A stretch of 38,602 bases of DNA from a bacterium (GTDB taxonomy: Bacteria; Electryoneota; Electryoneia; Electryoneales; Electryoneaceae), in assembly GCA_019912845.1 (NCBI GenBank), contig JAIOHU010000194.1:1-38602 (forward strand). The letters are read 5' to 3'. The position numbers and the translations under genes are program-made. The notes below the pieces were generated by a model, which was given only the letters and a program-made list of their open reading frames with translations, searched no databases and had not been told where the DNA came from. How positions within the stretch are numbered: position 1 is the first letter of the stretch; each line of letters opens with the position of its first letter. This document shows positions 1 through 8,368 of this stretch, one piece after another.

Positions 1-332
1 TTATTATACCCGCCATCCGGACCGATATTTGGATCAAAACAACGCCAGTTATTACCTTCCAACGCTTCAAAATCACTGTGCTGCCAAAAGACATCGACGT
101 CCGCATTACCATCGACAAACTCCCAATTGATATCCCCTTCAAAATCTTCCACCCACAATACTTCATCCAACTCCATGTTGTTTTCAGGGATATTCTGTGG
201 AGATTGATCGATTTGGACATCTTCAGGAATGGTAAGTTTCTGGTTGTTGCCAACAGGAACTGCCGCAATTAAGTTGAAAATCAACGCAAACGAGAGAAAG
301 CATACGCCGATAGCACCCCATTCTTTCCGCAT
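1..332 (-). CDS. Secreted protein, N-terminal part only (runs off window start)
   Basis: An open frame starts at an ATG (complement of 330-332) preceded by GGAGGG and stays open for 110 codons to the window edge, so the C-terminus is missing. The first ~25 residues are a signal peptide: a short charged MRKEW start, a hydrophobic run (FLSFALIFNLIAA) and then a polar segment. The mature part is acidic and contains a 'WVEDFEGDINWEF' stretch. A 'xDFEG' opening followed by Trp-rich strands is typical of jelly-roll/MAM-like or C-terminal-anchored exported proteins in FCB bacteria, but this is a resemblance only. Given the T9SS genes elsewhere in the window it could be a T9SS cargo; the region that would carry a sorting domain is not present. 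No function is assigned. Confidence 0.75.
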   Translation of the reverse strand, partial: MRKEWGAIGVCFLSFALIFNLIAAVPVGNNQKLTIPEDVQIDQSPQNIPENNMELDEVLWVEDFEGDINWEFVDGNADVDVFWQHSDFEALEGNNWRCFDPNIGPDGGYN

Positions 333-726
333 ATTCCCTCCTTGAAATATAAACGTAAAATGGATTCTATTCAGTTATGTTTTGGTTGTGAGGTTAACGT
401 TCTTTGGTCTTCAAAATATATCTATAGTACTCTGTGATACTGATTGGTTACTTCACTACTGTAAAATTGGGGAGCAGTATAATCTACCTGTTCAAGTTGG
501 AAAAAAATATCAGCCAAGCTTGCCATGGTAAAGTCAAATTCTTCGTTGTAGTTGAAGACTAATTGAATCTGGTTTAAATCGCAACAGGAGAAGTAAAATT
601 AATGAAAGTTTTTCATGCCACTCGGAGGAGCATCAGAGTCTGTCTAAGAATGAAAAAATTTAGATGTTTCTGGAAAATCGCGTAAATTTGAGAATCTAAC
701 ATCAATAATATCTATATCTTCCTTCG

Positions 727-754
727 TGCCAGCTAACAACACCCTGGTGTAACG
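727..754. repeat. Dispersed repeat fragment, copy 1
   Basis: A 28-base segment beginning TGCCAGCTAACA matches 23 of 28 bases of a segment at 26835-26862. It contains a small internal inverted repeat (ACACC-CT-GGTGT). Both copies are intergenic, which fits a degraded member of a short dispersed repeat family. Two copies in one window are weak evidence by themselves. Confidence 0.4.
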
Positions 755-785
755 CGATGGAACAATTCGTTCGGTAATTGCCATA

Positions 786-823
786 ACAACAAAAACACCA
801 CCCCTAAAAACCATAGGGTGGTG
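786..823 (-). terminator. Rho-independent terminator after the DUF4097 gene
   Basis: CACCACCC (796-803) and GGGTGGTG (816-823) form a perfect 8-bp stem with a 12-base loop. On the minus strand the stem is followed directly by TTTTTGTTGTT. It lies about 40 bases beyond the stop codon of the gene ending at 862, in the correct orientation. Confidence 0.8.
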
Positions 824-861
824 CTGAAATATCCTGCATGATATCAGTCTTGACTCTAAAC

Positions 862-1752
862 TCATTCTGAGGAGAGACGTACCCTTCCATCTTCGATCTG
901 GAAGCGTACCTTCGCCTTTCCTCCGGCAAGTTCGTAAGCCTCAAATTCATCGTCATCTTCGATTTTATTGAAAGCCTTTTCTGCAGAGACTCGTCCATCT
1001 TCAAAAATCACCTCGAACTGTCCACCTCCTTTCAAGACATTAAATCCGATATAGCCATCTTCTGCGCGAAAACGGTAATGACCATTATCATCAAGGGAGG
1101 TTGCAATCTCAATCGAACCATCCTCACAATAGGCATCAATGTTTGTGTAGCTTCCTTTTTCGAGGTAAAAATCGCCATCTTCAACAACTATGCTCAATGA
1201 CCCCATGCCACCTGAGACAACAACATCGCCATCCTCAGACTCGATTTCGAGAGCATTACCACCATACTCAGATATTTTAACATCGCCGTCTTCGCTTCTG
1301 AGACGAATTTCACCTTTTACATTTTGAATGATGTAGTCGTCATCTTCTCCTCGTAAACGCAGGTTTGCGGTCTCCGGTATCTCCATTTTAATCTCATAGA
1401 GTTCACGAGTGATGGTGGCAATACCGACGAATACGCCTCCTCCACCGATTTCACGGATGTAGAGGTTTCCACCCTCATTTTCGATTTCAAAATCAAGTGG
1501 ATCATACTTTGAATCGAAATGCAACCCGGAAATTTTTTTCTCATAATCAATCACCAGGTGAACATCGTTACGTTTGCTCGCGACGATCTCAATATCCGCA
1601 TCCTCGGTGATCATAGTAATTATTCCATCCATATTCAGCGGGTAAACCTCATCGAGATGAAAGCTGTCTTTGTCCGCAGCAAATCCAATGGTAGATGTGA
1701 TGTTCAATACCAATACGCTAACCAGAATTGTAGAAAACAGATTTTTCCTCAT
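862..1752 (-). CDS. DUF4097-like secreted beta-repeat protein
   Basis: The 296-residue product begins with a signal peptide (MRKNLFST, hydrophobic VSVLVLNITSTI, cleavage after GFA). The rest is a repetitive all-beta sequence in which 'EDG' recurs seven times at roughly 18-25 residue spacing (SEDGDVKI, SEDGDVVV, VEDGDFYL, CEDGSIEI, AEDGYIGF, FEDGRVSA, IEDGRVRL). This is the pattern of DUF4097/DUF4098 'putative adhesin' proteins, predicted to form a beta-solenoid with one strand per repeat. The biochemical role of the family is not established. The protein is likely periplasmic or surface exposed. The start ATG has AGAGGG close upstream. A terminator follows at 786-823, so it is probably a single-gene unit. 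Family assignment is firm; function is unknown. Confidence 0.85.
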   Translation of the reverse strand: MRKNLFSTILVSVLVLNITSTIGFAADKDSFHLDEVYPLNMDGIITMITEDADIEIVASKRNDVHLVIDYEKKISGLHFDSKYDPLDFEIENEGGNLYIREIGGGGVFVGIATITRELYEIKMEIPETANLRLRGEDDDYIIQNVKGEIRLRSEDGDVKISEYGGNALEIESEDGDVVVSGGMGSLSIVVEDGDFYLEKGSYTNIDAYCEDGSIEIATSLDDNGHYRFRAEDGYIGFNVLKGGGQFEVIFEDGRVSAEKAFNKIEDDDEFEAYELAGGKAKVRFQIEDGRVRLSSE

Positions 1753-1941
1753 ATCCCTCTCGCTCCTCTGTTGAAAATTCTATTCATAAGACAGATCGAC
1801 CTTATTTAGGGTTACATTGTTGCCAGCGAAAATCAGGAGAATTGTGAATACTTCAGCCATTTGAACTTATGCACTTTCGCAACTACATTTCCAGATACCT
1901 GGATGAGGAATGCAATTTACAGCACGGTAAAGGGAGTCAGT

Positions 1942-3339
1942 GTGTTTTTCAGGAAAAAAGACCCTTATAAAAAACTGAAAAAACTGATCGGTTCTGAAAA
2001 AGTATTAGACCGTGCAGAGGATAAGCTGGTTTATGCCGGCGATGCCAGCTATACCGCCCCACCGGGCAACCACAAACCAGACCTGGTCGTCCTACCTGAG
2101 TCCATTGAAGATGTCTGTGAAACCATTCTATTCGCCGAAGAAACCGGTATGCACGTAATACCACGAGGAGCTGGTACCGGGATGAGTTCCGGGGCTGTTC
2201 CGATTGGTGGTGGAATTGTCATCAGCATGGAAAAAATGATCAGCGATCCCAGGCTCAATGTTGAGGAGCGTTGGCTGGACTGCGAAATGGGCTTGAAGAC
2301 CGAAGATATCAAGAAAGCTGCCGCAAAACAAAATCTACTCTATCCCCCTGACCCATCCAGTTTCCGTATAAGTACAATCGGTGGTAATATCGCGGAAAAC
2401 GCCGGCGGGTTGCGATGCGTAAAATATGGCACCACGAAGGACTATGTGCTGGGTTTGAAATATGTTGATGCTGAAGGGCATGTTGTATCCACAGGCGTAT
2501 ATAACACCGAACCAACTCCAGTTGACCTGACACCGTTGCTGGTTGGATCTGAAGGGCTGTTTGGAGTGATTGTCCAGGCACGTCTGGCTCTCATCCCGGC
2601 ACCGGAAAGCACCTATACCCTTCTCGCACATTTCAGTGATATTAAACATGCGCTGGCGTCACTCCATAAATTCCTCCCGAAGGTTACACCATCAGTTTGT
2701 GAGCTGATGGATGATCTGGTCATCGGAGCAATACGTAAACACGATCCCTATCCTTTCCCAACTGGAACCGAGGCGGCGATGCTCATTGAAACCGATGGCA
2801 AGCAGGAGTCTGCAGCAAACGAGGCAAAGTGGATCGAAGAAGTTCTGAGAGCACATAACGCTCTGGAAGTACACAGAACACAGGATAAAACCGAACGCGA
2901 GAGACTCTGGAATCTACGTCGCCTGGTTTCACCCGCACTGTCTCACATCGCAACTGGGAAAATGAATGAGGATGTCGTTGTGCCGATAAGTGCGATGGCT
3001 GAGCTTATCGAACGTTGCCGCAAAATTGGTGAAGAGTCTGGTGTGAAGGTGCCGATTTACGGTCATGCTGGTGATGGCAACCTGCACTTGAATGTGATGT
3101 ACGATAAATCCGAGCAGAAAATGGAAACCGTGGCGCACCAGGCGATTAGCCGTTGTTTCAAAGTTGTAGTGGAACTTGGTGGAACTATATCTGGTGAACA
3201 TGGCATTGGGGCATCGAAAAATCGCTTCATCACCATTCAGTATTCTACCGAACAATTACGTTTGCTTAAAGCGATCAAAGATGCCTTTGATCCAAATGGG
3301 ATGTTTAATCCCTATAAGGTTTTGCCGCCAACCATGTAA
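1942..3339 (+). CDS. glcD: FAD-binding oxidase, glycolate oxidase GlcD / D-lactate dehydrogenase family
   Basis: The product (465 residues from the chosen start) has the PCMH-type FAD-binding domain with 'VIPRGAGTGMSSGAVP' and 'GGNIAENAGGLRCVKYG', then the FAD-oxidase C-terminal domain with 'GHAGDGNLHLN' and 'SGEHGIGASKNRF'. These are hallmark flavin-binding and catalytic motifs of D-2-hydroxyacid dehydrogenases, which oxidise glycolate or D-lactate to the 2-oxoacid. The frame is open from TTG 1861, but GTG 1942 has AAAGGGAG five bases upstream and begins just before the family's usual N-terminus, so I prefer it. No GlcE, GlcF or Fe-S partner is adjacent, so the electron acceptor cannot be inferred and the substrate is uncertain. 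The next gene begins 30 bases downstream on the same strand and may be co-transcribed. Confidence 0.88.
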   Translation: MFFRKKDPYKKLKKLIGSEKVLDRAEDKLVYAGDASYTAPPGNHKPDLVVLPESIEDVCETILFAEETGMHVIPRGAGTGMSSGAVPIGGGIVISMEKMISDPRLNVEERWLDCEMGLKTEDIKKAAAKQNLLYPPDPSSFRISTIGGNIAENAGGLRCVKYGTTKDYVLGLKYVDAEGHVVSTGVYNTEPTPVDLTPLLVGSEGLFGVIVQARLALIPAPESTYTLLAHFSDIKHALASLHKFLPKVTPSVCELMDDLVIGAIRKHDPYPFPTGTEAAMLIETDGKQESAANEAKWIEEVLRAHNALEVHRTQDKTERERLWNLRRLVSPALSHIATGKMNEDVVVPISAMAELIERCRKIGEESGVKVPIYGHAGDGNLHLNVMYDKSEQKMETVAHQAISRCFKVVVELGGTISGEHGIGASKNRFITIQYSTEQLRLLKAIKDAFDPNGMFNPYKVLPPTM

Positions 3340-3369
3340 ACATCAACTATTAAATATTGGGGAATTATC

Positions 3370-5085
3370 ATGGCAAAGTTAATCTTTCTGGGCGCAGCCG
3401 GCACAGTGACCGGTTCCAAACACCTGCTGCAATGGGAAAGTGAGAATCACACTCGACGTATACTTGTAGACTGTGGTATGTTCCAGGGATTAAAAGAACT
3501 TAGGTTGCGAAACTGGGAACCTTTGCCTGTTAACCCGGAGCTGATTGATGCGGTTATCCTGACTCATCCCCATATAGACCATATCGGATATCTTCCCCGC
3601 CTCGTACGTGATGGTTTTGAAGGTCCAGTATATGCTTCTGATGCCACCTGCGATATGGCAGAGATCATGCTACGCGATAGCGCACACATACAGGAAGAAG
3701 ATACACGGCTGGCTCGTAAATATGGATTCTCAAAACATAAAGATCCTCAGCCACTCTATACTCTTGAGGATGCCGAACGGGTCTTCTCCATGCTCTGCTC
3801 AATTGGATATCGAAAACCACAACATATCTTTTCAGATGCCTTATTGGAACTGAGGCATTCCGGTCATATCCTTGGCTCCGCTTTTGTCGAACTGACAGTT
3901 GAGGAAAAGGGTAAGGCGATCAAGGTCGTATTCTCGGGGGATGTTGGACGTTACAAGCAACCCCTGCTGAAAGACCCCGATCCCCCAACCAATGCTGATT
4001 ATCTGCTGCTGGAATGTACATACGGCGACCGTACTCACGACGACGCTGATCCCAAGACTGAACTGGGTACGGCGATCTCAAAGACTTTGAAACGAGGTGG
4101 TAGTGCTGTAATTCCAGCATTCGCTCTTGGAAGAAGCCAGATGATGCTCCAGTATATCGCAGAACTCACCGATGAGGGAGTCATCCCTGAAGTTCCTGTT
4201 TACCTCGACAGCCCAATGGCAGTGGCTACGACCTGGAAAACACGTAGCCATGAAGAGGAACTGGATGAACATACCCTCTCAATGGTTCATTCAAATACCC
4301 TGTTCAAACGTGCGAATTTCCATTACCTCACCACACGTGACCAGTCGATGAAACTGAATAACCGTACCGAACCCTGCATTATTATTTCGGCGAGTGGGAT
4401 GGCGACTGCTGGAAGAGTACTACATCATCTGGCACGGCTTATGCCGGACAAGAAAAATTCCGTCATTCTGGTCGGTTATCAAGTGGAAGGAAGCCGTGGA
4501 CGTCACCTGATAGAAGGTGCGAAATCGATAAAAATTCACGGGCAACATGTGAAAGTAAATGCGGAAGTCATCAATCTTGCATCCATGAGCGGTCATGCGG
4601 ATTACAGCGAGATGATGCCCTGGCTGAAGAAGATGAAAAAGCCCGAGATGACTTTCCTGATTCATGGTGAAATAAGTGGATTGACTGCAACTAGAGAACG
4701 GCTCTTAACCGAGTTGGGCTGGGAATCGCATATTCCTGAACTGAACGAAGAATATGACCTGGCTCCTGTTCGTGAAGCTGAGAGTATTATTGCTGTCAGG
4801 GAAGAAGAGAAAGCCTACAAAATGCCGTCGGGTGCAGTGGCGATTATCCTCACGGATACTTTTCCGACTCCAAACATCGCCAGTTTGCCGGGGACAGTGG
4901 TCTTTCGTGAAGCACCCAGCGAAGAGCTGGCAGAGCGTCTCGCCAATTCACGGATTTTCCATGAAGCGATTGTTTATACGGCATCAGGAAAGTCCGGGAA
5001 GTCCTCAGAACCTGGCTTGGACGCATTTTCAACAGCAATGAGGAAACACAATATCCGTGTCTGGCAGTTAAAAGAAGCTGAGTAA
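3370..5085 (+). CDS. Beta-CASP metallo-beta-lactamase-fold ribonuclease
   Basis: This 571-residue protein opens with 'FLGAAGTVTGSKHLL' and carries the metal-binding HPHIDH (residues 66-71), a further ligand region 'HSGHILGSAF', 'FSGDVGRY', and the beta-CASP signatures 'PAFALGRSQ', 'SGMATAGRVLHHL', 'SGHADYSEMMPWL' and 'LIHGE'. This is the CPSF73/YSH1-like group of bacterial MBL-fold RNA hydrolases, two-zinc endo/exonucleases acting on RNA. The family core usually ends near residue 460, so about 100 further residues here form a C-terminal extension with no domain I recognise. The start ATG has GGGGA upstream. It follows the GlcD-like gene by 30 bases and ends at a strong terminator. Whether the two form a functional unit is unclear. 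Confidence 0.9.
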   Translation: MAKLIFLGAAGTVTGSKHLLQWESENHTRRILVDCGMFQGLKELRLRNWEPLPVNPELIDAVILTHPHIDHIGYLPRLVRDGFEGPVYASDATCDMAEIMLRDSAHIQEEDTRLARKYGFSKHKDPQPLYTLEDAERVFSMLCSIGYRKPQHIFSDALLELRHSGHILGSAFVELTVEEKGKAIKVVFSGDVGRYKQPLLKDPDPPTNADYLLLECTYGDRTHDDADPKTELGTAISKTLKRGGSAVIPAFALGRSQMMLQYIAELTDEGVIPEVPVYLDSPMAVATTWKTRSHEEELDEHTLSMVHSNTLFKRANFHYLTTRDQSMKLNNRTEPCIIISASGMATAGRVLHHLARLMPDKKNSVILVGYQVEGSRGRHLIEGAKSIKIHGQHVKVNAEVINLASMSGHADYSEMMPWLKKMKKPEMTFLIHGEISGLTATRERLLTELGWESHIPELNEEYDLAPVREAESIIAVREEEKAYKMPSGAVAIILTDTFPTPNIASLPGTVVFREAPSEELAERLANSRIFHEAIVYTASGKSGKSSEPGLDAFSTAMRKHNIRVWQLKEAE

Positions 5086-5111
5086 AGATGCTGACAATAC
5101 TACCAATAATG

Positions 5112-5144
5112 AATAACCCCGCTTTAGCGGGGTTATTTAATTCA
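5112..5144. terminator. Strong intrinsic terminator between convergent genes
   Basis: A perfect 11-bp stem (AATAACCCCGC / GCGGGGTTATT) with a TTTA loop spans 5112-5137. A/T-rich flanks on both sides allow it to act in both directions. It separates the plus-strand gene ending at 5085 from the minus-strand gene ending at 5194. Confidence 0.9.
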
Positions 5145-5193
5145 ATTTTTACTCAAGTAAAACATGCTTCCTTTAACTAGAGATTCATAGTTG

Positions 5194-6252
5194 CTAATTA
5201 TTTGACTGAATATCTTCTTTTAACAGTTCAATTTGTTCTAAAGTAAATTCATTTGCAACTGATTCGGTAACATGCCTGAAGGATTCAAGGTTTTCCTTTG
5301 CTACAGGGTACATTTTATCACTAATTAACTTAATATTCGGGTATTTATCGGTAACATCCTTCAGTTGACTAACAAATTGGTTGTAAAAACCTCTAAATAT
5401 TTTATCGGTAACTACAATCTCATCAACAGGCACTAAACAGTAATAAATTGTAAAATTATGCTTTTCCCCAAGTTCATTCAGGTGGGAAAATGTGAGAAGG
5501 CTGGTTTCAGAAAATGAAAAATTATTATTGTGCTCTATTATACGGTTTTTTTGCTTTATCCTATCTCGATCCACTCTTTCCATATCCGCATCTCTCGGCA
5601 TAAATCCATATTCATGATTATAGTATTCCAGTTGCTTTTTAAATAAGTATTTGTCAGGGTATCTGATTGCCATTTTGGTTTCTCTGGGACGAGAAAGAAG
5701 TGGTAAATATCGTGCGGAAAATATGCGATACGTTGCTCCTAAATCTAATTTGATTTCCGGTGTATAATTTTTCCAGAAGCCAAATGGCAAGGGAGTCCAC
5801 GCGAAGGAGCTGATTTTTTCATTTATATCACGCAAAAAGACATCATTGGCATGGGCGATTATCACTCCCTCGGGAGCAGGATGTTCTTCTAGATATGCAT
5901 TTAAAAACCAAACGGAATAGATCGGTGTCATTTCACCGAAGGTTGAAGCATTGTATGTTGACCCCATTCCTTCGGCAACAAATAAAGAGTCATTCAGACC
6001 GTGACGTCCACTGGAGTCACCTAAAATCAACCATGAGTAATCATCAGCGAGCAATTTTTGGAGTCTGGTTTTAAGAATGATCACACCGAATTCGTTAGGG
6101 TAACGATCTAGATACATTATCAAAGATATATTTATAAGGATAATCCCAACCATCATTATAGTGACTGGGAGTATAACATCTCGTTTTTTAATCGGAACAA
6201 ATATTTCATCCGGAAGTCGATCCGTCAAAGAAGGCACACTAAATCCTTTCAC
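5194..6252 (-). CDS. Membrane-anchored SGNH-like protein, partner of the MBOAT acyltransferase
   Basis: The 352-residue product has one N-terminal membrane segment (about residues 26-46) followed by a large, probably extracytoplasmic domain. Right after the anchor comes 'SWLILGDSSGRHGL', matching block I of SGNH/GDSL hydrolases (GDS at 78-80), and a later 'ESFRHVTE' might supply the catalytic His; I could not confirm a complete triad. The gene starts with GTG overlapping the TAG stop of the upstream MBOAT gene by one base (TAGTG), indicating translational coupling. Such pairs (AlgI with AlgJ/AlgX, or DltB with DltD) transfer acetyl groups onto exported polysaccharides. The partner role is inferred from the pairing rather than from strong sequence identity. 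Confidence 0.65.
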   Translation of the reverse strand: MKGFSVPSLTDRLPDEIFVPIKKRDVILPVTIMMVGIILINISLIMYLDRYPNEFGVIILKTRLQKLLADDYSWLILGDSSGRHGLNDSLFVAEGMGSTYNASTFGEMTPIYSVWFLNAYLEEHPAPEGVIIAHANDVFLRDINEKISSFAWTPLPFGFWKNYTPEIKLDLGATYRIFSARYLPLLSRPRETKMAIRYPDKYLFKKQLEYYNHEYGFMPRDADMERVDRDRIKQKNRIIEHNNNFSFSETSLLTFSHLNELGEKHNFTIYYCLVPVDEIVVTDKIFRGFYNQFVSQLKDVTDKYPNIKLISDKMYPVAKENLESFRHVTESVANEFTLEQIELLKEDIQSNN

Positions 6253-7670
6253 TAAAATTGGAAGTAAATAAATTCAACGGATTCTCTAATACTAAAAACG
6301 CATAAAGAAAAAAGAATTACCAGATAGAACAAACCAAGAAACACAGGCTTCATTTTCGTAATGATTAAAAGATCCTTAGTTCTGTGCTGTAAAATTTGAA
6401 TAATGACCAAAGGCAATATAAATCGACCAACTTTAAGAAGACTCGGAATTGCACTGACTTCAAAGGAGAACATATTTGTCATGAAGTACATGATTTGTTC
6501 ATAAGAATGTGCTCGAAAGAGAATCCAACCAATCATGGTCAGGATAAACATAAAGGTTATTTTAATTGCAAGCCAGGCTCTATCCACTGAACCATCAGCC
6601 TTGACGGGCAACTCTCTTCCTCTTTCAAGAAGTCGATAGATTACGAGAATCGCACCGTGATATGCTCCCCATATCACAAAATTCCAGGCAGCACCATGCC
6701 ACAACCCACCTAAGAGCATTGTCAGCATGAGATTTCTGTAAGTATTTCCTGATCCCCCTCTGCTTCCACCTAGCGGTATATAAAGATAATCTCGCAGCCA
6801 GGAAGAAAGGGAAATATGCCATCGTAGCCAGAAATCGCTGGGATTCACTGCAAAATAGGGCAATCGGAAATTCAACATCAGTTCAAAACCAAGTAGCCTT
6901 GAAATCCCACGTGCAATGTCTGAGTATCCTGAAAAATCTCCATATATTTGAAATGTGAATGCGAGGACCCCAACAAATAAACCTAAGCCAGTATAGTCTG
7001 AATAATTATTGAAAATGTTATTGGCAACCAAAGCCAGATTATCTGCAATAATTACTTTCTTGAAGAAGCCCCACAGAATCAAAAATATACCTGAATGGAT
7101 ATGTTGCAGTGTTATTGTTCTAGGCTTAATGATCTGCGGTAGCAGATTGCTGGCTCGTTCAATTGGCCCTGCGACAAGTTGCGGGAAAAATGAGACGAAA
7201 AGGGCAAAATCGGAAAAATCCCGAATCGGTTTCAATTTTTTTCTGTAGATATCAATGGTATAACTCATCGTTTGGAAAGTGTAAAACGAGATACCTACAG
7301 GTAAAACTATTTTGAGTGTACTGTAGCTTGCGGACATTCCTAAAAGTGCTAATATTTCTGAAAAGGATTCTGCAAAGAAATTGAAGTACTTAAAAAAGCT
7401 AAGGATTGAAAGATTGGCGAGCACCGATATTGTCAGAAGGATTTTTCTGTGCTTATTGATAGAGGATTTGTCAAGATTCAAGCCAACAAAATAGTCAATG
7501 ATTGTTGATAAAATTATTAATGACAGAAAACGCCAGTCCCAGTAACCATAAAACACATAACTGGCAACAAGTAGAAGAATATTCTGACCTTTAAGGTGTT
7601 TCCTTAATACAATATAAAGACTATATGTAATAAGGAAAAACAGCAGAAATGTAAAACTGTTAAAAAGCAT
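6252..7670 (-). CDS. MBOAT family membrane O-acyltransferase (AlgI-like)
   Basis: This 472-residue polytopic protein starts 'MLFNSFTFLLFFLITYSLY', the classic opening of AlgI-like MBOAT proteins. It contains 'FPQLVAGPIERA', 'YGDFSGYSDIARG', 'FWLRWHISLSSWLRDYLY' with 'IPLGGSRGG', and the catalytic His region 'LLGGLWHGAAWNFVIWG'. The family moves acyl, usually acetyl, groups across the inner membrane for delivery to a periplasmic glycan. It is the first gene of a two-gene unit with the downstream SGNH-like protein. No polysaccharide synthase or glycosyltransferase is nearby, so the acceptor polymer is unknown. Both genes look richer in A/T-ending codons than neighbouring housekeeping genes. No obvious Shine-Dalgarno precedes the start. 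Confidence 0.93.
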   Translation of the reverse strand: MLFNSFTFLLFFLITYSLYIVLRKHLKGQNILLLVASYVFYGYWDWRFLSLIILSTIIDYFVGLNLDKSSINKHRKILLTISVLANLSILSFFKYFNFFAESFSEILALLGMSASYSTLKIVLPVGISFYTFQTMSYTIDIYRKKLKPIRDFSDFALFVSFFPQLVAGPIERASNLLPQIIKPRTITLQHIHSGIFLILWGFFKKVIIADNLALVANNIFNNYSDYTGLGLFVGVLAFTFQIYGDFSGYSDIARGISRLLGFELMLNFRLPYFAVNPSDFWLRWHISLSSWLRDYLYIPLGGSRGGSGNTYRNLMLTMLLGGLWHGAAWNFVIWGAYHGAILVIYRLLERGRELPVKADGSVDRAWLAIKITFMFILTMIGWILFRAHSYEQIMYFMTNMFSFEVSAIPSLLKVGRFILPLVIIQILQHRTKDLLIITKMKPVFLGLFYLVILFSLCVFSIRESVEFIYFQF

Positions 7671-7750
7671 TTATTTTCTTACTTAGTATTGAAACTGTTA
7701 TCAATTGTATTAAGAATATTCGATAGTAACGATATATTTCCCATATAAGC

Positions 7751-7777
7751 AAAAAAACCCCGATACATCGAGGTTTT
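7751..7777 (-). terminator. Intrinsic terminator of the infC-rpmI-rplT unit
   Basis: On the minus strand CCTCGA-TGTA-TCGGGG forms a 6-bp stem with one G-U wobble, flanked by AAAA upstream and a run of seven T downstream. It lies about 27 bases after the rplT stop codon, in the correct orientation. Confidence 0.85.
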
Positions 7778-7804
7778 AAATTCAAAAAATTCACCAACTC
7801 TGCT

Positions 7805-8155
7805 TTATGCAGCTTTGACCGTCTCAACCAACTTCCCAAAAGCTTCCATATCTTCAAAAGCAAGGTGGGCAAGGGCTTTACGGTCGAGTTCAATGTTCTG
7901 CTCTTTCAGCATGTGCATGAAGACTGAATAGCTAAGGTCATGCATACGGCAGGCAGCGTTGATACGCGTGATCCACAATTTGCGGAATTCACGTCTACGA
8001 ACGCGTCGGTCCCGATAGGAGTACTGACCTGCACGTTGTGTAGCACGCTTGGCGGCACGAACGGTGTTCTTACTGCGTCCGTAAAAACCTTTTGCCTTTT
8101 TGAATATTTTCTTGCGTCTCGCTTTGGACGCAGGATTATTAGTTGCTCGGGGCAT
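7805..8155 (-). CDS. rplT: 50S ribosomal protein L20
   Basis: The 116-residue basic protein reads 'MPRATNNPASKARRKKIFK', then 'AKGFYGRSKNTVRAAKRA' and 'RRRRVRRREFRKLWI-TRINAA'-type sequence typical of L20, at the usual family length. L20 binds 23S rRNA early in large-subunit assembly and in many bacteria represses its own operon. It follows rpmI with an 11-base gap, in the conserved order infC-rpmI-rplT, and is followed by an intrinsic terminator. Confidence 0.98.
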   Translation of the reverse strand: MPRATNNPASKARRKKIFKKAKGFYGRSKNTVRAAKRATQRAGQYSYRDRRVRRREFRKLWITRINAACRMHDLSYSVFMHMLKEQNIELDRKALAHLAFEDMEAFGKLVETVKAA

Positions 8156-8166
8156 GAGTCACAATC

Positions 8167-8361
8167 CTATTTCTGAATCATCTGGTCGACACGACGTACA
8201 TCAACCGCCGCAATCAGTCCCAATTTACGTAGTTTACGTTTCCTGTTCCGTGATTTTTTGGTCAGGATGTGGCTCTTATGGCTATGATTCATACGAATCT
8301 TGCCTGAGCCGGTTTTGCGGAATCTTTTTGATGCCGCTCGATTTGATCTCATTTTTGGCAT
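8167..8361 (-). CDS. rpmI: 50S ribosomal protein L35
   Basis: A 64-residue, highly basic protein with the L35 opening '[20 protein letters not shown]' and later '[17 protein letters not shown]'. Length and composition are normal for L35, a component of the large ribosomal subunit. It lies 7 bases downstream of infC and 11 bases upstream of rplT, so the three are one operon. Confidence 0.97.
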   Translation of the reverse strand: MPKMRSNRAASKRFRKTGSGKIRMNHSHKSHILTKKSRNRKRKLRKLGLIAAVDVRRVDQMIQK

Positions 8362-8368
8362 GATATTT

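Larger units (their letters stand above)
333..861. other. Intergenic region without a convincing gene
   Basis: This 529-base stretch lies between the starts/ends of two minus-strand genes. The part next to position 333 should hold the promoter of the truncated secreted gene, but I see no clear -35/-10 pair. The far end holds a terminator hairpin (796-823) for the DUF4097 gene and a short dispersed-repeat-like segment (727-754). Open frames here are short, lack well-placed ribosome binding sites and resemble no family. Confidence 0.6.

Noticed and set aside
614..694. 27-codon frame starting ATG 602 (MKVFHATRRS...) on the plus strand with AGGAG upstream
   Set aside because: The AGGAG lies too far (over 10 bases) from the ATG, the peptide is very short and basic with no recognisable pattern, and it lies next to a repeat fragment.
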